Positions 11,610-22,895 of a stretch of DNA of 64,000 bases are shown piece by piece. The DNA is taken from assembly GCF_021917145.1 (NCBI RefSeq), contig NC_061082.1, positions 9,150,237-9,214,236 on the forward strand. Reading direction: 5' to 3'. Source of the DNA: Hypomesus transpacificus. Lineage: Eukaryota > Chordata > Actinopteri > Osmeriformes > Osmeridae. Made by a program: the position numbers and the translations under genes. Under the pieces are notes generated by a model. That model had not been told where the DNA came from, made no database searches, and saw nothing but the letters and a program-made list of their open reading frames with translations. How positions within the stretch are numbered: position 1 is the first letter of the stretch; every line of letters starts with the position of its first letter.

Positions 11610-11756
11610 TATGACTGACAGGTGTGTTTTGTTGCCCAGGTGTGTCCTATTACATACATTATTCAATCAATAAATACCACTGAATGTCTACACTCAGGTT
11701 CAGATTGGGTAAGATAGGTTTTGTCTATGCAGACTGTATTCAGAGGTGAAAACAAC

Positions 11757-12794
11757 ATGAAAACCGGAGCGCTGTCTTTGGGTGAAAAACAAGCAATTGT
11801 GAGTCTTAGAGAAGATGGAAAATCAATCAGAGCCATTGCAGAAACATTGGCCATAGCCAGTACAACCATTTGGAATGTCCTGAAGAAGAAGAAAACTACT
11901 GGTGTACTAAGTAACAGACGTCGAACAGGTAGACCAAGGAAAACATCAGCAGTTGATGACAGAAACATTGTGAGAGCTGTAAAGAAAGACCCTAAAACAA
12001 CTGTTAGTGAGATCAGCAACAACCTCCAGATGGCAGGAGTGAAGGTATCACTATCTACTGTTCGCAGAAGACTTCATGAACAAAAGTACAAGGGCTACAC
12101 CAGAAGATGCAAACCACTCATTAGCAAGAAGAATAGGAAGGCCAGGCTGGAATTTGCCAAAAAGTACAGAGATGAACCTCAAAAATTCTGGGACAAAGTT
12201 TTATGGACTGATGAGACAAAGATTAACTTTTACCAAAGTGATGGAAAGGCTAAAGTTTGGAGAAAGAAAGGAACTGCTCATGATCCCAAACACACAAGCT
12301 CATCTGTGAAACACGGTGGAGGTAATGTCATGGCTTGGGCTTGCATGGCTTCTTCTAGGACGGGCTCATTAATCTTCATTGAGGATGTAACACATGATGG
12401 CAGCAGCAAAATGAACTCGGAAGTCTACAGAAACATTTTGTCTGCCAATTTAAGGAAAGATGCAACCAAACTGATTGGCAGAGCCTTCATCATGCAGCAA
12501 GATAACGACCCAAAACACACTGCCAAAACAACAAAGGAGTTCATCAGGGGCAAGAAATGGAAGGTATTAGACTGGCCAAGTCAATCTCCAGACTTAAACC
12601 CTATAGAGCATGCATTTTACCTGCTTAAGAGGAGACTGAAGGGAGGAACCCCACAAAACAAACAACAACTGAAAGAGGCTGCAGTGAAAGCCTGGGAAAG
12701 CATCAAAAAGGAAGAATGCAAAAGTTTGGTGACGTCAATGGGTCACAGACTTGCTGCAGTTATTGAAAGCAAAGGATTTGCAACTAAATATTAA
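11757..12794 (+). CDS. Tc1-family transposase, DD34E, uninterrupted
   Basis: A 345-aa protein of usual Tc1 length. Residues about 6-44 form the first helix-turn-helix of the paired-like DNA-binding domain, GRPRK (58-62) is the AT-hook-like linker, and a second helix-turn-helix follows to about 108. The catalytic triad is visible: D152 (LWTDETK), D249 (MQQDNDPKHTA) and E284 (DLNPIEH), with 34 residues between the last two. The start at 11757 (MKTGALSLGE) gives the family's usual N-terminus; an in-frame ATG at 11727 would add 10 residues. The enzyme cuts and pastes the element at TA sites. No stop or frameshift is present, so it is possibly functional; activity cannot be judged by eye. Confidence 0.95.
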   Translation: MKTGALSLGEKQAIVSLREDGKSIRAIAETLAIASTTIWNVLKKKKTTGVLSNRRRTGRPRKTSAVDDRNIVRAVKKDPKTTVSEISNNLQMAGVKVSLSTVRRRLHEQKYKGYTRRCKPLISKKNRKARLEFAKKYRDEPQKFWDKVLWTDETKINFYQSDGKAKVWRKKGTAHDPKHTSSSVKHGGGNVMAWACMASSRTGSLIFIEDVTHDGSSKMNSEVYRNILSANLRKDATKLIGRAFIMQQDNDPKHTAKTTKEFIRGKKWKVLDWPSQSPDLNPIEHAFYLLKRRLKGGTPQNKQQLKEAAVKAWESIKKEECKSLVTSMGHRLAAVIESKGFATKY

Positions 12795-12827
12795 GTCTTA
12801 TTCACTTAAATATGTTTTAAGTATATC

Positions 12828-13048
12828 TGTTCCAATACTTTTGCTCACATGACAAATGGGTGGATTCAAACAAAATGTGATATTTTCTTAGTTGTGCATC
12901 AGATCCTGATGTAAATACCTGGAAATAAAAGCTGAAACGTTGATCTCTGGTCTCACGTTCATTATTTGATGTCAAGCCCAAATGTTTTCAGTCTACAGCA
13001 AAAATAAAGGAATTCGCCTCACTGTTCCAATACTTTTGGAGGGCACTG
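12828..13048 (-). repeat. Tc1 right inverted terminal repeat (IR/DR)
   Basis: Partner of 11388-11609. It contains the inner motif TGTTCCAATACTTTTG at 12828-12843 and the outer motif at the end. Confidence 0.9.
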
Positions 13049-13050
13049 TA

Positions 13051-13790
13051 TGTCGCTTTTTTTCTTCTTGATATGAGTATGATTTCCAACGCATTGTATC
13101 GGATGAAATAAACTGTTAACATGAACAGTTCCGTCGTTGTTCTCGCCAGGCAAAGAAAGCTTAATAGTTATTTTGGTAACCGAAATCTTCCATAATGCAG
13201 ACTTACCATAGCTTACTGTCAACTTTATATTAAACGAAATGCCACGAAATTCACACTGCCTTCAATTTAACATCAATGTAGAAATGTGGCCTGTGTTTTA
13301 TATGTTCATCCTACAAAACCAAACGCCTATTAATGGATATAACGACAGGTAATACAAGACTTGGTAATAATGTAATCAAAAAAAACTTGAACTGTGTCAC
13401 AGAGCCATATTTACATTTAGTCATTTAGCAGATGCTCTTATCCAGAGCGACTTACAGTAAGTACAGGGACATTCCCCCCGAAGCAAGTAGGGTGAAGTGC
13501 CTTGCCCAAGGACACAACGTCAATAGGCATGGCGGGGAATCGATCCGGCAACCTTCTGATTACTAGCCCGACTCCCTCACCGCTCAGCCATCTGAATCCC
13601 TATATAGGCTCCAAGACGTTTCCATCAGATGTAAGTGGGGGTGAAACATAGTCACTGAGGACCTTCATTGTCCCACAAAAGCAGTCTGGCTTGATTACAC
13701 GATCAAATAAAGAATAATGGGTGTGTTTCACCAAAGTTTCTGAAGGCAAGCCTAATATTATTTAAATATGTATCATTTGCTATTGTGGTT
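13051..13790 (+). repeat. Dispersed repeat A, 3' part, with SINE insert
   Basis: Collinear with 43707-44290 (for example AAGAAAGCTTAATAGTTATT and TTCCATCAGATGTAAGTGGG in both). Relative to that copy it carries the SINE at 13409-13600. Confidence 0.75.
13409..13600 (-). repeat. tRNA-derived SINE (fish V-type), copy 1
   Basis: Read on the minus strand it begins GGGATTCAGATGGCTGAGCG, carrying an A-box-like TGGCTGAGCGG and a B-box-like GCCGGATCGATTCCC, the order of a Leu/Ser-like tRNA head. The 3' body includes AAGTCGCTCTGGATAAGAGC. A close copy lies at 61595-61783. Absent from the corresponding place in the second copy of repeat A, so it is a later insertion. Confidence 0.8.
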
Positions 13791-13981
13791 AACTCTCTGG
13801 AGTCTGGAGCTATTTTGGCAGTTTTTGAGTACCTTTGATTTGGCCTTGATATACTACATTAAGAAATGTTTATCATACCAATGTTTGGTATCTTTTTTTT
13901 CAGCACAATCTCGCCTACATGACCTGTGAAATTAGGTTTTTCACTTTGGCATACTTTTCAACATACTGGAACCAAACACAC

Positions 13982-14391
13982 TGTCACACCCTGATCCGTT
14001 TCACCTGTTGGTTTGTCTCCACCCCTCACCAGGTGTTCCCTATTGTCGTCTGTATTTAACCTGTGTTCTCTGTTCTGTCTGTTACCAGATCGTCTTGTGC
14101 TTCGCAGTTGTTTCCAGCTTGTGTCTAGTCAATGTATTCTCGGTTTTGATCGCTACCTGTTTTTGTTTCCTGACCACGGACCTGCCTGACCCCAGTGTAC
14201 CTCTGCCATTCGGCCCCGATACGACCTCCGACCGCCCAACGAGCCTGCCTGCCCCAGCGTACCTCTACATCGATACATTGTTGCTGACCCTTGCTTGCCC
14301 TGGACTACGAGTTTGCTTTGTGAATAAACCTCTATTGCAAACTACCCCGCTTTCCTGTCCGCATTTGGGTCTACCATCCTGCCTTGTGACA
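13982..14391 (+). repeat. 5' LTR of degraded Ty3/Gypsy (sushi-like) element
   Basis: 410 bp starting TGTCAC and ending GTGACA (6-bp inverted ends, TG...CA). A TATA-like TATTTAA stands at 14053-14059. 32 bp downstream, CCAGATCGT (14085-14093) is complementary to ACGATCTGG (14394-14402) just after the LTR, the signature of self-priming. AATAAA occurs at about 14323. No 3' LTR is present. Confidence 0.75.
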
Positions 14392-14402
14392 GAACGATCT
14401 GG
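14085..14402 (+). promoter_or_regulatory. Self-priming pair: transcript start and primer site
   Basis: CCAGATCGT at 14085-14093 (inferred RNA 5' end) is the exact 9-nt reverse complement of 14394-14402 immediately 3' of the LTR. Tf1/sushi elements prime reverse transcription with their own 5' RNA end in this way. Inference from complementarity and the TATA spacing. Confidence 0.55.
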
Positions 14403-14404
14403 CC

Positions 14405-16750
14405 ATGACGGACCCAGCGGAGCTCGATCGCCTACAGCAAGCAGTAGCCCACCAAGGGGTGCTGTCGGTCGTCACAAAGAGGGTCTACGGGCCTTGATGG
14501 AGGAGCTCCAGGCACAGAGAGAGCACCAGAGGCAGGCTACCGAGAGTCTCGCTCACCACCTGGAGAGACTCACCCACTCGCTGTCCGGCCCGAGCCAGCC
14601 TCTCTCCCCTCAATCACCCCCCATACAAAACCAACGGGAGCCCCACTTACCTCCACCTGAACGGTTCTCAGGTGACTCCCGGTCCTGTCATTCTTTCTTG
14701 CTCCAGTGTTCCTTTATCTTTGACCTCCAGCCATCGTCATTTCTCACTGAACAGTCTAGAGTGGCGTATCTCATAACCCTGATGTCTGGGAGAGCTCTGG
14801 ACTGGGCTACCGCTGTCAAAGAACAGGACTCGCCCGTGAGTACTAGCCTGGAGGCGTTTACAACTGAGCTAAAAAAGGTGTTTGACGTTCCACAATCCGA
14901 CAGAGGCAGCACGTCACCTGTTGCTGCTGAAACAAGGGTCCAGCAGTGTCGCCGATTATGCTATTAAGTTCCGAACCCTCGCTGCAGACAGTTCATGGAA
15001 CCACAAGTCATTGTTTGATGCTTTCCTCTTTGGTTTATCCGAGTCCATCAAGGACGAGCTAGCTGCTCGAGATACACCCCCGGACCTGGATTCACTCATC
15101 GCAGTTGCTACATGGATTAGCAGCAGGCTACGAGAACGCAACATGGAAAGGAGATCACATCGCCCCGCTCCGGCGCTGCCGACGCTTCGCGGAAGCACAG
15201 ACCGAATACCCCGGGAGTTCTCGTCCTCTGCCGAGTCATTCCGAGGCCCACCGAGAGTGGCTGGTCCAGATCCATCGGAGCCCATGCAATTAGGAAGGGG
15301 CCATTTGACACTCGAGGAACGGTAAAGGAGAGTCGCGAGCCGCGCCTGTCTCTACTGTGGCGAGGCGGGACATTACATAGCCAGCTGTCCGTTAAAAGAC
15401 CGGGCTCATCCATAAGGACGGGAATACAGGTGAGCCAAATACAGATTCCCTTTCTACTATTTGTTTGCCTTTTCATGCTGCTCTCTTGTGGGGATCACAT
15501 TCACTGGGTGTAAATGTTCTGATTGACTCTGGGGCAGATGAGTATTTCATGGATCTGGATCTTCTCAAACAACTGGGAATACCCACTCACCCATTGAAGC
15601 CACGGCCTTGGACGGTCGTTCTGTTGGTCGCATAGGTCACGTGACTGTCCCTGTCTCCCTGGTCATATCTGGAAATCACCGTGAGGAAATACAGTTTCTA
15701 CCCCTGAAGTCGCCACGGTTTCCGTCGGTGCTAGGCCTTTCCTGGCTTGTCAAACACAACCCCCACATTGACTGGTCCTCGGGTTCCATTGCCAGTTGGA
15801 GCCCCTTTTGTCTGGCTAATTGTTTGAAGTCTATTCAGGACCTGTGGGGCAGAGTCCCGGTTCCCCCTTGTAGCGTTGACGTGTCATCGGTGCCAACACA
15901 GTACAAGGACTTAAAGGAGGTGTTCAACAAGGCACGTGCTACTTCCCTTCCACCCCATCAACCTTATGACTGCACCATCAAGCTTCATCCTGGCACAACG
16001 CCCCCCCGTGGGTGCCTTTATTCCCTGTCTGGTCCCGAGACGGTTGTTGGAGAATCGATTGTTCACCAAGGCAGAGAAGTGCAAGTTTCATCGTTCGACT
16101 GTGTCATTTCTGGGCTACGTTGTGGCTGCCGGGTGCATCCGGATGGATCCCAGCAAGGTTGAGGCCGTCATGGAGTGGCCCCAACCCACCTCTTGAGTAG
16201 AGCTCCAACGGTTCCTGGGGTTTTCCAACTTTTATTGGAGGTTCATTCGAGGGTACAGCACGCTGGCGGCCCCGCTCACCGCGCTTACTTCTACGAAGGT
16301 ACCCTTTGCTTGGGATCCGGCGGCGGCCCAGGCCTTTGTTGACCTCAAACGGCACTTCACCACCGCTCCCATTCTGATCCGGCCCGTCAGTTCATCGTGG
16401 AAGTGGATGCCTCCAACAGTGGTGTGGGGGCAGTGCTGTCTCAGAGATCGGACATCGACCAGAAACTACATCCCTGTGCATTCCTTTCCCGTCGGCTAAG
16501 CCCTGCAGAAAAGAATTATGACGTTGGAAACAGGGAGCTGTTGGCGGTGAAGACGGCGCTGGAGGAGTGGCGACATTGGTTACAGGGGTCTGAGGTCCCG
16601 TTCCTGGTGTGGACAGATCACAAGAACTTGGAATATCTGCGTTCGGCCAAACGCCTCAATTCCCGGCAGGCCAGATGGGCCTTGCTCTTTACCCGTTTCA
16701 ACTTCACCCTGTCCTACCGCCCAGGCTCGAAGAACACCAAACCAGACACA
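14405..16750 (+). pseudogene. Degraded gag-pol of a sushi-like Ty3/Gypsy element
   Basis: The gag ATG at 14405 follows the primer site directly. Frames shift near 14490 and 14920. The gag carries a coiled-coil-like segment (LRALMEELQAQREHQRQ) and a CCHC knuckle (CLYCGEAGHYIASC, about 15349), with a stop just before it. Protease remnant: LIDSGAD at about 15523. The RT core is deleted: sequence jumps from TTPPRGCLYSLSGPET (about 16030) straight to the thumb/connection region (FLGYVVAAGCI). RNase H remains ([29 protein letters not shown]). The copy ends abruptly at about 16750, where a different Gypsy element starts. It is non-functional. Confidence 0.85.
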
Positions 16751-16754
16751 TGCA

Positions 16755-19700
16755 TAAAGTGACAGAATATGACAAATCTTATAAAACCGATAGTGATGAA
16801 GATGACCTTTCATGCTTGGAACTGCACAACATCACAGAAGTAGATAGGACAATTATATGGATAACAACAGAAGTGTCCGGAGTAAAGTTGAAAATGGAGC
16901 TGGACACAGGTTCAGCTTTGTCTGTAATCTCTGAAGCTGACTACAAAAGACTGTTTTCCAAGCTTCAGCTAGAAAAGACCCCAGTGATGTTAAAAACATA
17001 CACTGGTGAGAGAGTGTCTCCTAAACGAAAACCTAAAGTTGATGTGACTTATGGTGACAAAACACACAAGTTGGAGCTCTGTTTTGAAAAATGGAGGACC
17101 AGCTCTTTTTGGGCGAGAGTGGTTAAGAAAAATCCAGCTTGATTGGCATGCCATTAAAGCCCTCAACTTATCTCCAAGCCTCGAGAGCCACAACTCTAGC
17201 TTAAAGCAAAGACTGTCTCAGCTCTTAGAAGAGCATGCAAAAGTGTTTGAGAAAGGCATTGGCAAGCTAAAACACATTAGAGCAAAGATTGACTTGGATG
17301 ACAATGCGACACCAAGATTTCACAAGGCACGTCCAGTGCCATATGCACTGCGTGCGAAAGTTGATGCAAAACTTCTGAGCCTGGAGGAATCTAAATTCTC
17401 TCCAAGGTTGACTGGAGCGACTGGGCTACACCTATTGTCCCAGTGATTAAAAAGGGGAAAAGTGGAGGTGTTCGCATTTGTGGCGATTTCAAGGTGACCA
17501 TTAATCCGGTGCTGCATACTGTACAGTATCCTCTACCACAAATCAAAGACACCTTCTCATCTCTAGCTGGAGGGGAGAAGTTTTTGAAAATTGACCTGTC
17601 TCAGGCCTACCTTCAGATGGAAGTGGAGGAATCAAGTAGAAAGTTGCTAACCATCAACACGCATAAGGGACTGTACCAGTATAATAGGCTTGTATTTGGC
17701 GTTGCATTAGCTCCAGCTATCTGGCAAAGAGCAATGGAGCAAGTGCTTCAGGATATACCAAGAACACAGTGTTATCTCGATGACATCTTGATCACAGGAA
17801 AGAATGATGAAGATCATCTCCAGAACCTCAGCATAGTGCTCAAAAGACTAAGTCTTTGCCTAAGGGCAAAGAGAGAAAAATGCGAGTTTTTCAAGATGGG
17901 ATATCATATTGTGGTCACATCATTGACAGACTTGGCTTACATAAATCACAAGACAAAGTGGAAGCGGTGCTAAAAGCCCCCAGACCAGAAAATTTGTCAC
18001 AGCTAAGATCATATCTGGGCCTTGTCAACTATTATCACAAGTTTCTGCCAAACCTCGCTTCAGTAGTACATCCACTGAACACACTGCTACAGCTTGGAAC
18101 TAAATGGGAGTGGTCAGAAAAATTTGAAAAAGCTTTCAAGGAAACAAAAAAACTAATAACCTCAGATGAGCTACTTACCCATTATGATCCATCACGGCCC
18201 ATATGCCTGGCCTGCGACGCGTCCCCTTATGGGATTGGTGCCGTCCTGTCACACACCATGGCTGATGGGTCTGAGCGTCCAATTGCATACGCGTCAAGGT
18301 CTCTGACGAGTGCTGAGCGCAATTATGCGCAGATCGACAGGGAGGCCCTTAGCTTAGTGTGGGGCATAAAAAAGTTTCACCACTACCTTTTCGGCCAAAG
18401 GTTCACGCTAGTGACAGACCACCAGCCTCTGGTATCCATCTTCAACCCTAGGAAAGGAATTCCAGTGATGTCAGCCACCCGACTGCAGCGATGGGCGCTG
18501 TTCCTGGGAGCTCATTCATATTATATCGAGTTCAAGGGTACGAAGCAACACTGTAATGCTGATGGCTTGTCACGCCTCCTGCTGTTGACAACTGAGGAGG
18601 AAAAGCCTACATCGGGAGATCCAGCAAAAGTGTATGACATCACAGTACAAGGTTGGCCAGCACATGGAAATGCCATGTTTCCTGAATTTTCAGTGAGACG
18701 TGACCAGCTCTCTGTTTGCCAGCGAACTCTGATGTGTGGATCACGTGTAGTAGTACCCCCCAAACTTCGCAGTAGAGTTTTGGAAAATCTACACGAAGGT
18801 CACCTTGGCACTGTCAAAATGAAAAGTCTGGCTCGCAGTTACGTATGGTGGCCGGGAATCGATAGACAGATTGAGGATATCACCAAGACCTGTGCAGGAT
18901 GCCACACTGTTCAGAATGCGCCCCCACCGGCACCCTTACACCTGTGGGAGTGGCCGTCGGCACCCTGGCAGAGACTGCATATTGATTTTGCCGGGCCATT
19001 CATGAACTCCATGTTCTTAATAGCTGTGGACGCCCACTCAAAATGGCCAGAGGTGGTGCAAATGAAATCCACAACCTCAGAAAGGACTATTTCTGTACTT
19101 AGGACCATCTTTTCCAGAAATGGCCTACCTGAGCAAATTGTGAGCGATAATGGTCCACAGTTTACTTCAGACGAGTTTACACTTCACTACATGAAGATGA
19201 TTGGTGTGGAGCATGTCAAGTCAGCTCCACACCACCCTGCAACAAATGGATTGGCAGAACGGTTTGTTCAAACCTGTAAGAAATCAATCAAAGCCATGGG
19301 AAAGGAAAACGTCGCCCTTCAACATGAAGTGGACAACTTTCTTTTTGTGTATCGGAACTCTGTCCATTCAACAACAAATGAAACTCCAGCAATGTTGTTT
19401 CTGAACAGGCCTTTGAGATCTCGCATTGACCTCCTAAAACCCAACTTGCGAAGGGAAGTGCAGAACAAACAATTCAACGCAATGTCGAGCAAGGCAACAA
19501 GGAGCTTTGACATTGGACAGCAAGTTCTGGCATGGGACTATCGAGAAAACAAGTGGACTCCGGGATGGATTGTGACAAGAAATGGTCCACTGATGTACGA
19601 GGTGGATGTTGGAGAGCAGACATGGAGACGTCATGTCGATCAGTTACTGAACGTGCAGCCAAACGGTACCTCTGAGCTGCCTGCATCCAACCAACAAGAC

Positions 19701-19862
19701 CCAACACCAGACTCGCCATCAAACACACAGCTCATTACTGTTCAGGACACACCAAAGACTATGACACCTGCAAAGGACAGTGTGTCTCCAGAGAAGACAC
19801 GACAGGATCCAGGGCGTTACCCAGAAAGAACCAGGGCACCACCTAAAAGACTGGAGTTGTAA
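16755..19862 (+). pseudogene. Second Ty3/Gypsy pol (protease to integrase), 5' truncated
   Basis: A different lineage from its neighbour, like the K02A2.6-type pol proteins annotated in many animals. The protease has LDTGSALSVISEADY (about 16900). The RT has VRICGDFKVTINPVL, FLKIDLSQAYLQMEVEE and the catalytic CYLDDILITG (about 17775). RNase H has LACDASPYGIGAVLSH and VTDHQPLVSIF. The integrase finger (HEGHLGTVKMK, CAGCHTVQ) is followed by the core with D in LHIDFAGPF, D in VSDNGPQFTS and E in NGLAERFVQ. Frameshifts near 17095, 17440 and 17870 split the frame; the 3' 668 codons (17856-19862) are open. Gag and the 5' LTR are missing. Confidence 0.88.
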
Positions 19863-19911
19863 TGACTTGTCTTATTTACAGGTGGATGTAACAAAGTTAT
19901 GGACTGTTCCT

Positions 19912-19936
19912 AAAAAAAAAAAAAAAAAAAAAAAAA
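19912..19936 (+). repeat. A25 homopolymer
   Basis: Twenty-five consecutive A residues, 50 bp after the Gypsy pol stop. It sits where a polypurine tract would lie if 19937 begins the 3' LTR. Confidence 0.9.
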
Positions 19937-20418
19937 TGTTCTACTGCAACCACTGTACAAATTCAAACACGATCTGTGAAGCAGAATGTTTTGTTGTATT
20001 TTTGCACATTTAATTGTGAAGTAACCCCTGTGTATTGTTTTCATATTAGTTATTCGCCATGCACATGGATACATTGAGGGCAGAACCTAAAGTAAACCAA
20101 GTGATGTTTTCACGTGTGAACTTGACCTCCGAGTGAGCCTGATTATTTTATTAATAAGTAGTCGCATAAACACGACAGAGGGGATGTTTGAGCTGTTTTT
20201 TTTTAAGTCAGCCCGGACAGCTGAAAATATACTGCGCTAATCAATTTCAGTAAGCAGTGAAGTTGCCGTGCGTGAAAGGGCGAGGCCTATTCCAACGTAA
20301 AACGCTGTTATATATCGTTTTAATCAAATAAAGTTGGATTATTTTAATGTTGAGCTGCCCTGTTCATTAAGATGAAAGTGCACGTAATAAAATAATATAC
20401 CATCGATGCAAACCAACA
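19937..20418 (+). repeat. Candidate 3' LTR of the second Gypsy element
   Basis: Begins TGTTCTAC directly after the A tract and ends CCAACA, giving TGTT...AACA inverted ends. A TATA-like TTATATATCG (about 20308) and AATAAAG (about 20327) lie near the end in LTR order. No second LTR is available for comparison, so borders are tentative. Confidence 0.4.
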
Positions 20419-21774
20419 GGAATCCTTGCTTGTTCTGCTCTATTATGTTTATGTTTTATGTGGGTAGGGCCCCATATTAGTTATTGAAACAGGCCCCCAG
20501 ATGCTTAAGGCCGCCCCTGCATACATTTACAGGAAACTAGTAATGAAAACAATATTTAAACTACTATTAGTTATCAACTGGGGAGGTTTCATGTCGATAT
20601 GTTATCCCTATTGACTGGGGTGTCTCCCCTTAACCCTTTTGTCCTTGAGTTTCTTTGACCCATTTTCTAATCATTTCCATATCAGAAATCGTTTCTTTCA
20701 ACCAAAACATTTCAAACCAAAAAGAACAATGTGTCTCTTTTCAAGTTAAATAAAATATCACTTCACTACTTTCATTGAATGTTTATGTTTCATTCACTTT
20801 TATAGCATTTTTCAAAAATAATAAATAGGACATTAAAAGAGAGAAGTGGTGAAAACCCTCACAAAAGATTAAAAAGGCACAACAAAAAAGCCACAGAAAG
20901 GTAGAAAAAGACCAAAACGTAGAAAAAAGTTTAACAAATACATCCTCATGTGTTCTCCCTTCCCTAGGAACACAGAAAAATATGTCAGCGTAACTAAGTT
21001 TCGTGTCATTCATTCAGTCATGTACTATGTCTTCTCATATTCCAGTTTTTCTATCTCCAGCCTGGTTTTTTTTAATTAAAAGCCTCTTATAATCGAGCTC
21101 CAGGGTTCTTTTTTACAGGGCCCTCACATTGTCTGCTCCAACCTGAAACAAATAAAGAACATTGTCCCTCTGCAAGGCACACTTGGAGAAAGTTGAAGGT
21201 GTCCATTTGACTACTGTGTTTCAAGGTTAATTGTTTATACCTTGTGTCTTTGTCTTGGCCTTGAAGTTGAGGCCCTAGGCTCAGGAGGAGGAAGAAGTTC
21301 CTCATCCTGCTGAGTTTAACACCATTGCAATTTAATCAATTGAGTCATATTTGAAATGTGCACTTTAAGGACCACCATTAGTAAGTCATTACAGACACTT
21401 AAATCACAGCCACACGTTCACACACTCTCACCATCTGTGTTACAAGTGGTAAATAAAACCCAAAAGTGTACCCCCAAAATGCTCTCTGAGCAGGCAGACA
21501 CAGTTTCCTGATCATCTAGCACCTCCACTTGAGAAAGTACATTGTATATTTGATCAATATTGAGCAACCACATATGGTATACTGGCGTATGACTATTAGT
21601 TTCACTGTTACCTCTGTATGGCACAGTGGGACGACAGTGGGTGGTGGCAGCAACACCACTGTATTTCCTGTCACTGCAGAGAACAGTAATCATTTCACTC
21701 CTACAATATTCATAAATAATTATTGAAGAACATGGTCACATAGATTACTTGAAACATACATATGCCTGTGTAAC
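20419..21774. other. Gene-free AT-rich region
   Basis: Only short, unsupported frames. No recognisable element or gene seen. Confidence 0.5.
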
Positions 21775-21962
21775 GGGTGTGAACCTGTGAAACTCACTCC
21801 TCAGGTATGTAATGGGCTACCCGCGTCAACAAATAGCTAGCTTTTCTTTGACGTAGCTGGTAGTGGTCGCGCTTGGCAAGTCAGAGGTCGTGCATTCGAG
21901 CCCAGCGAGTGGCGAACGACGCCTTGTAGTGACGGAGCGTGGCCACGTCCGTTGCATACCGT
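21775..21962 (+). repeat. tRNA-derived SINE-like repeat, copy 3 (diverged)
   Basis: Shares GTGAAACTCACTCCTCA, CCCGCGTCAACAAAT and the tRNA-like GTAGCTGGTAGTGGTCGCGC segment with the copies at 2821 and 3082. The B-box region is altered (GTGCATTCGAGCCC). Confidence 0.55.
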
Positions 21963-22734
21963 CACACCTGGGCTTCCAACCTGCTGCACCAGCGTCTGAA
22001 GAAATGCCCCTTCCACTCCTTCCATCATGGGGTGACCCTGATAGCTGGAGAGCTCATGTTGCAGGGTGTACATTGGTTCTCTGTAGTCCCAGAAAACCTT
22101 TAAGGCCACTCCAGACATCACACATCTATCCACTGACATATTTTCCACCTTTTCTTTAGGCTATTTTAGCTTCCTTAATTTGCTTACTTAATTTGATCAA
22201 ATTACTGGATCTTGACATCTAAGAAATATGCAAATTTATTCAAATTGTATGTGATTTTAATTTCTTTAATTATCCAATATTTATTATTCAAACATGTTTT
22301 CAAATATTATACCTTTCTATATTATTAGAACATATTTTCAAATATTATACCTTTCTATATAATTTTGACATCCAACATCATCACGAGTTTTCCTTGTGCC
22401 TCGCAAAGCATTAAAATATCTTGTTGCGATCTAGTGATACTGCCTTTCAATTCGCTAGGTGGCGCTGTCAGGGTCCTAGAACTGCGGCCCTGAAACTGCG
22501 GCCCTGAAACTGCAGCTCTCTGGCTCTCCGGGGCCCTCCGGGGTCTCCGGCTCTGCAGGTTCATACTATTGAGTTTTGTTGGGTCACAGGAAAAATAATA
22601 GGTTTTACCTAGGGGCTTACCCCCCCCCCCCAAAAAAGTGGATACCTAGATTCGCCCCTGCTCCGACGGCTCTGCGTGCTGAAAGCAATTCACCGCCAGA
22701 ACAGTAGATGGCGTTGCACTGCGATGCAGCAGGT
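21963..22734. other. Gene-free region with local repeats
   Basis: Contains a 30-odd bp direct repeat of CAAATATTATACCTTTCTAT (about 22301 and 22335) and a short tandem CTGCGGCCCTGAAA repeat (22483-22510). Nothing coding is recognised. Confidence 0.5.
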
Positions 22735-22895
22735 TATCGAAAAGTCTGAGCAAATTTACAAATGAGCTGTTTCATCAATAAAATAAGCACATTTTCAGCA
22801 ACTACACTGACCCATTTCTTGTCACATTTTAATTCAGATGCTGATTTACATGTACTGTTTAGCTGAAATATGAATTGTAAAAACTTACAACAATG
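22735..22895 (+). mobile_element. Internal fragment of the GGCTGTTTATCAATCC element (copy 4)
   Basis: Aligns to about 7310-7470 of copy 1 (for example GAGCAAATTTACAAAT, CATCAATAAAATAAG, TTTAATTCAGATGCTGATTT). Both termini are missing, and it is the most diverged copy. Confidence 0.6.

Larger units (their letters stand above)
11388..13048 (+). mobile_element. Complete Tc1-like DNA transposon
   Basis: A 1661-bp element bounded by CAGTGCCCTCCAAAAGTATT and its complement, with long inverted terminal repeats and a TA target duplication at 11386-11387 and 13049-13050. It is inserted into dispersed repeat A. The corresponding unoccupied sequence at about 43700 reads CACATAGGTTGC, which fixes both borders. 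One uninterrupted transposase lies inside. Structure is of the IR/DR kind, with an inner copy of the CAAAAGTATTGGAACA motif in each repeat. Confidence 0.95.

Noticed and set aside
14008..14400. Open frame preceding the first sushi-like gag
   Set aside because: It lies within the LTR, before the gag ATG at 14405.
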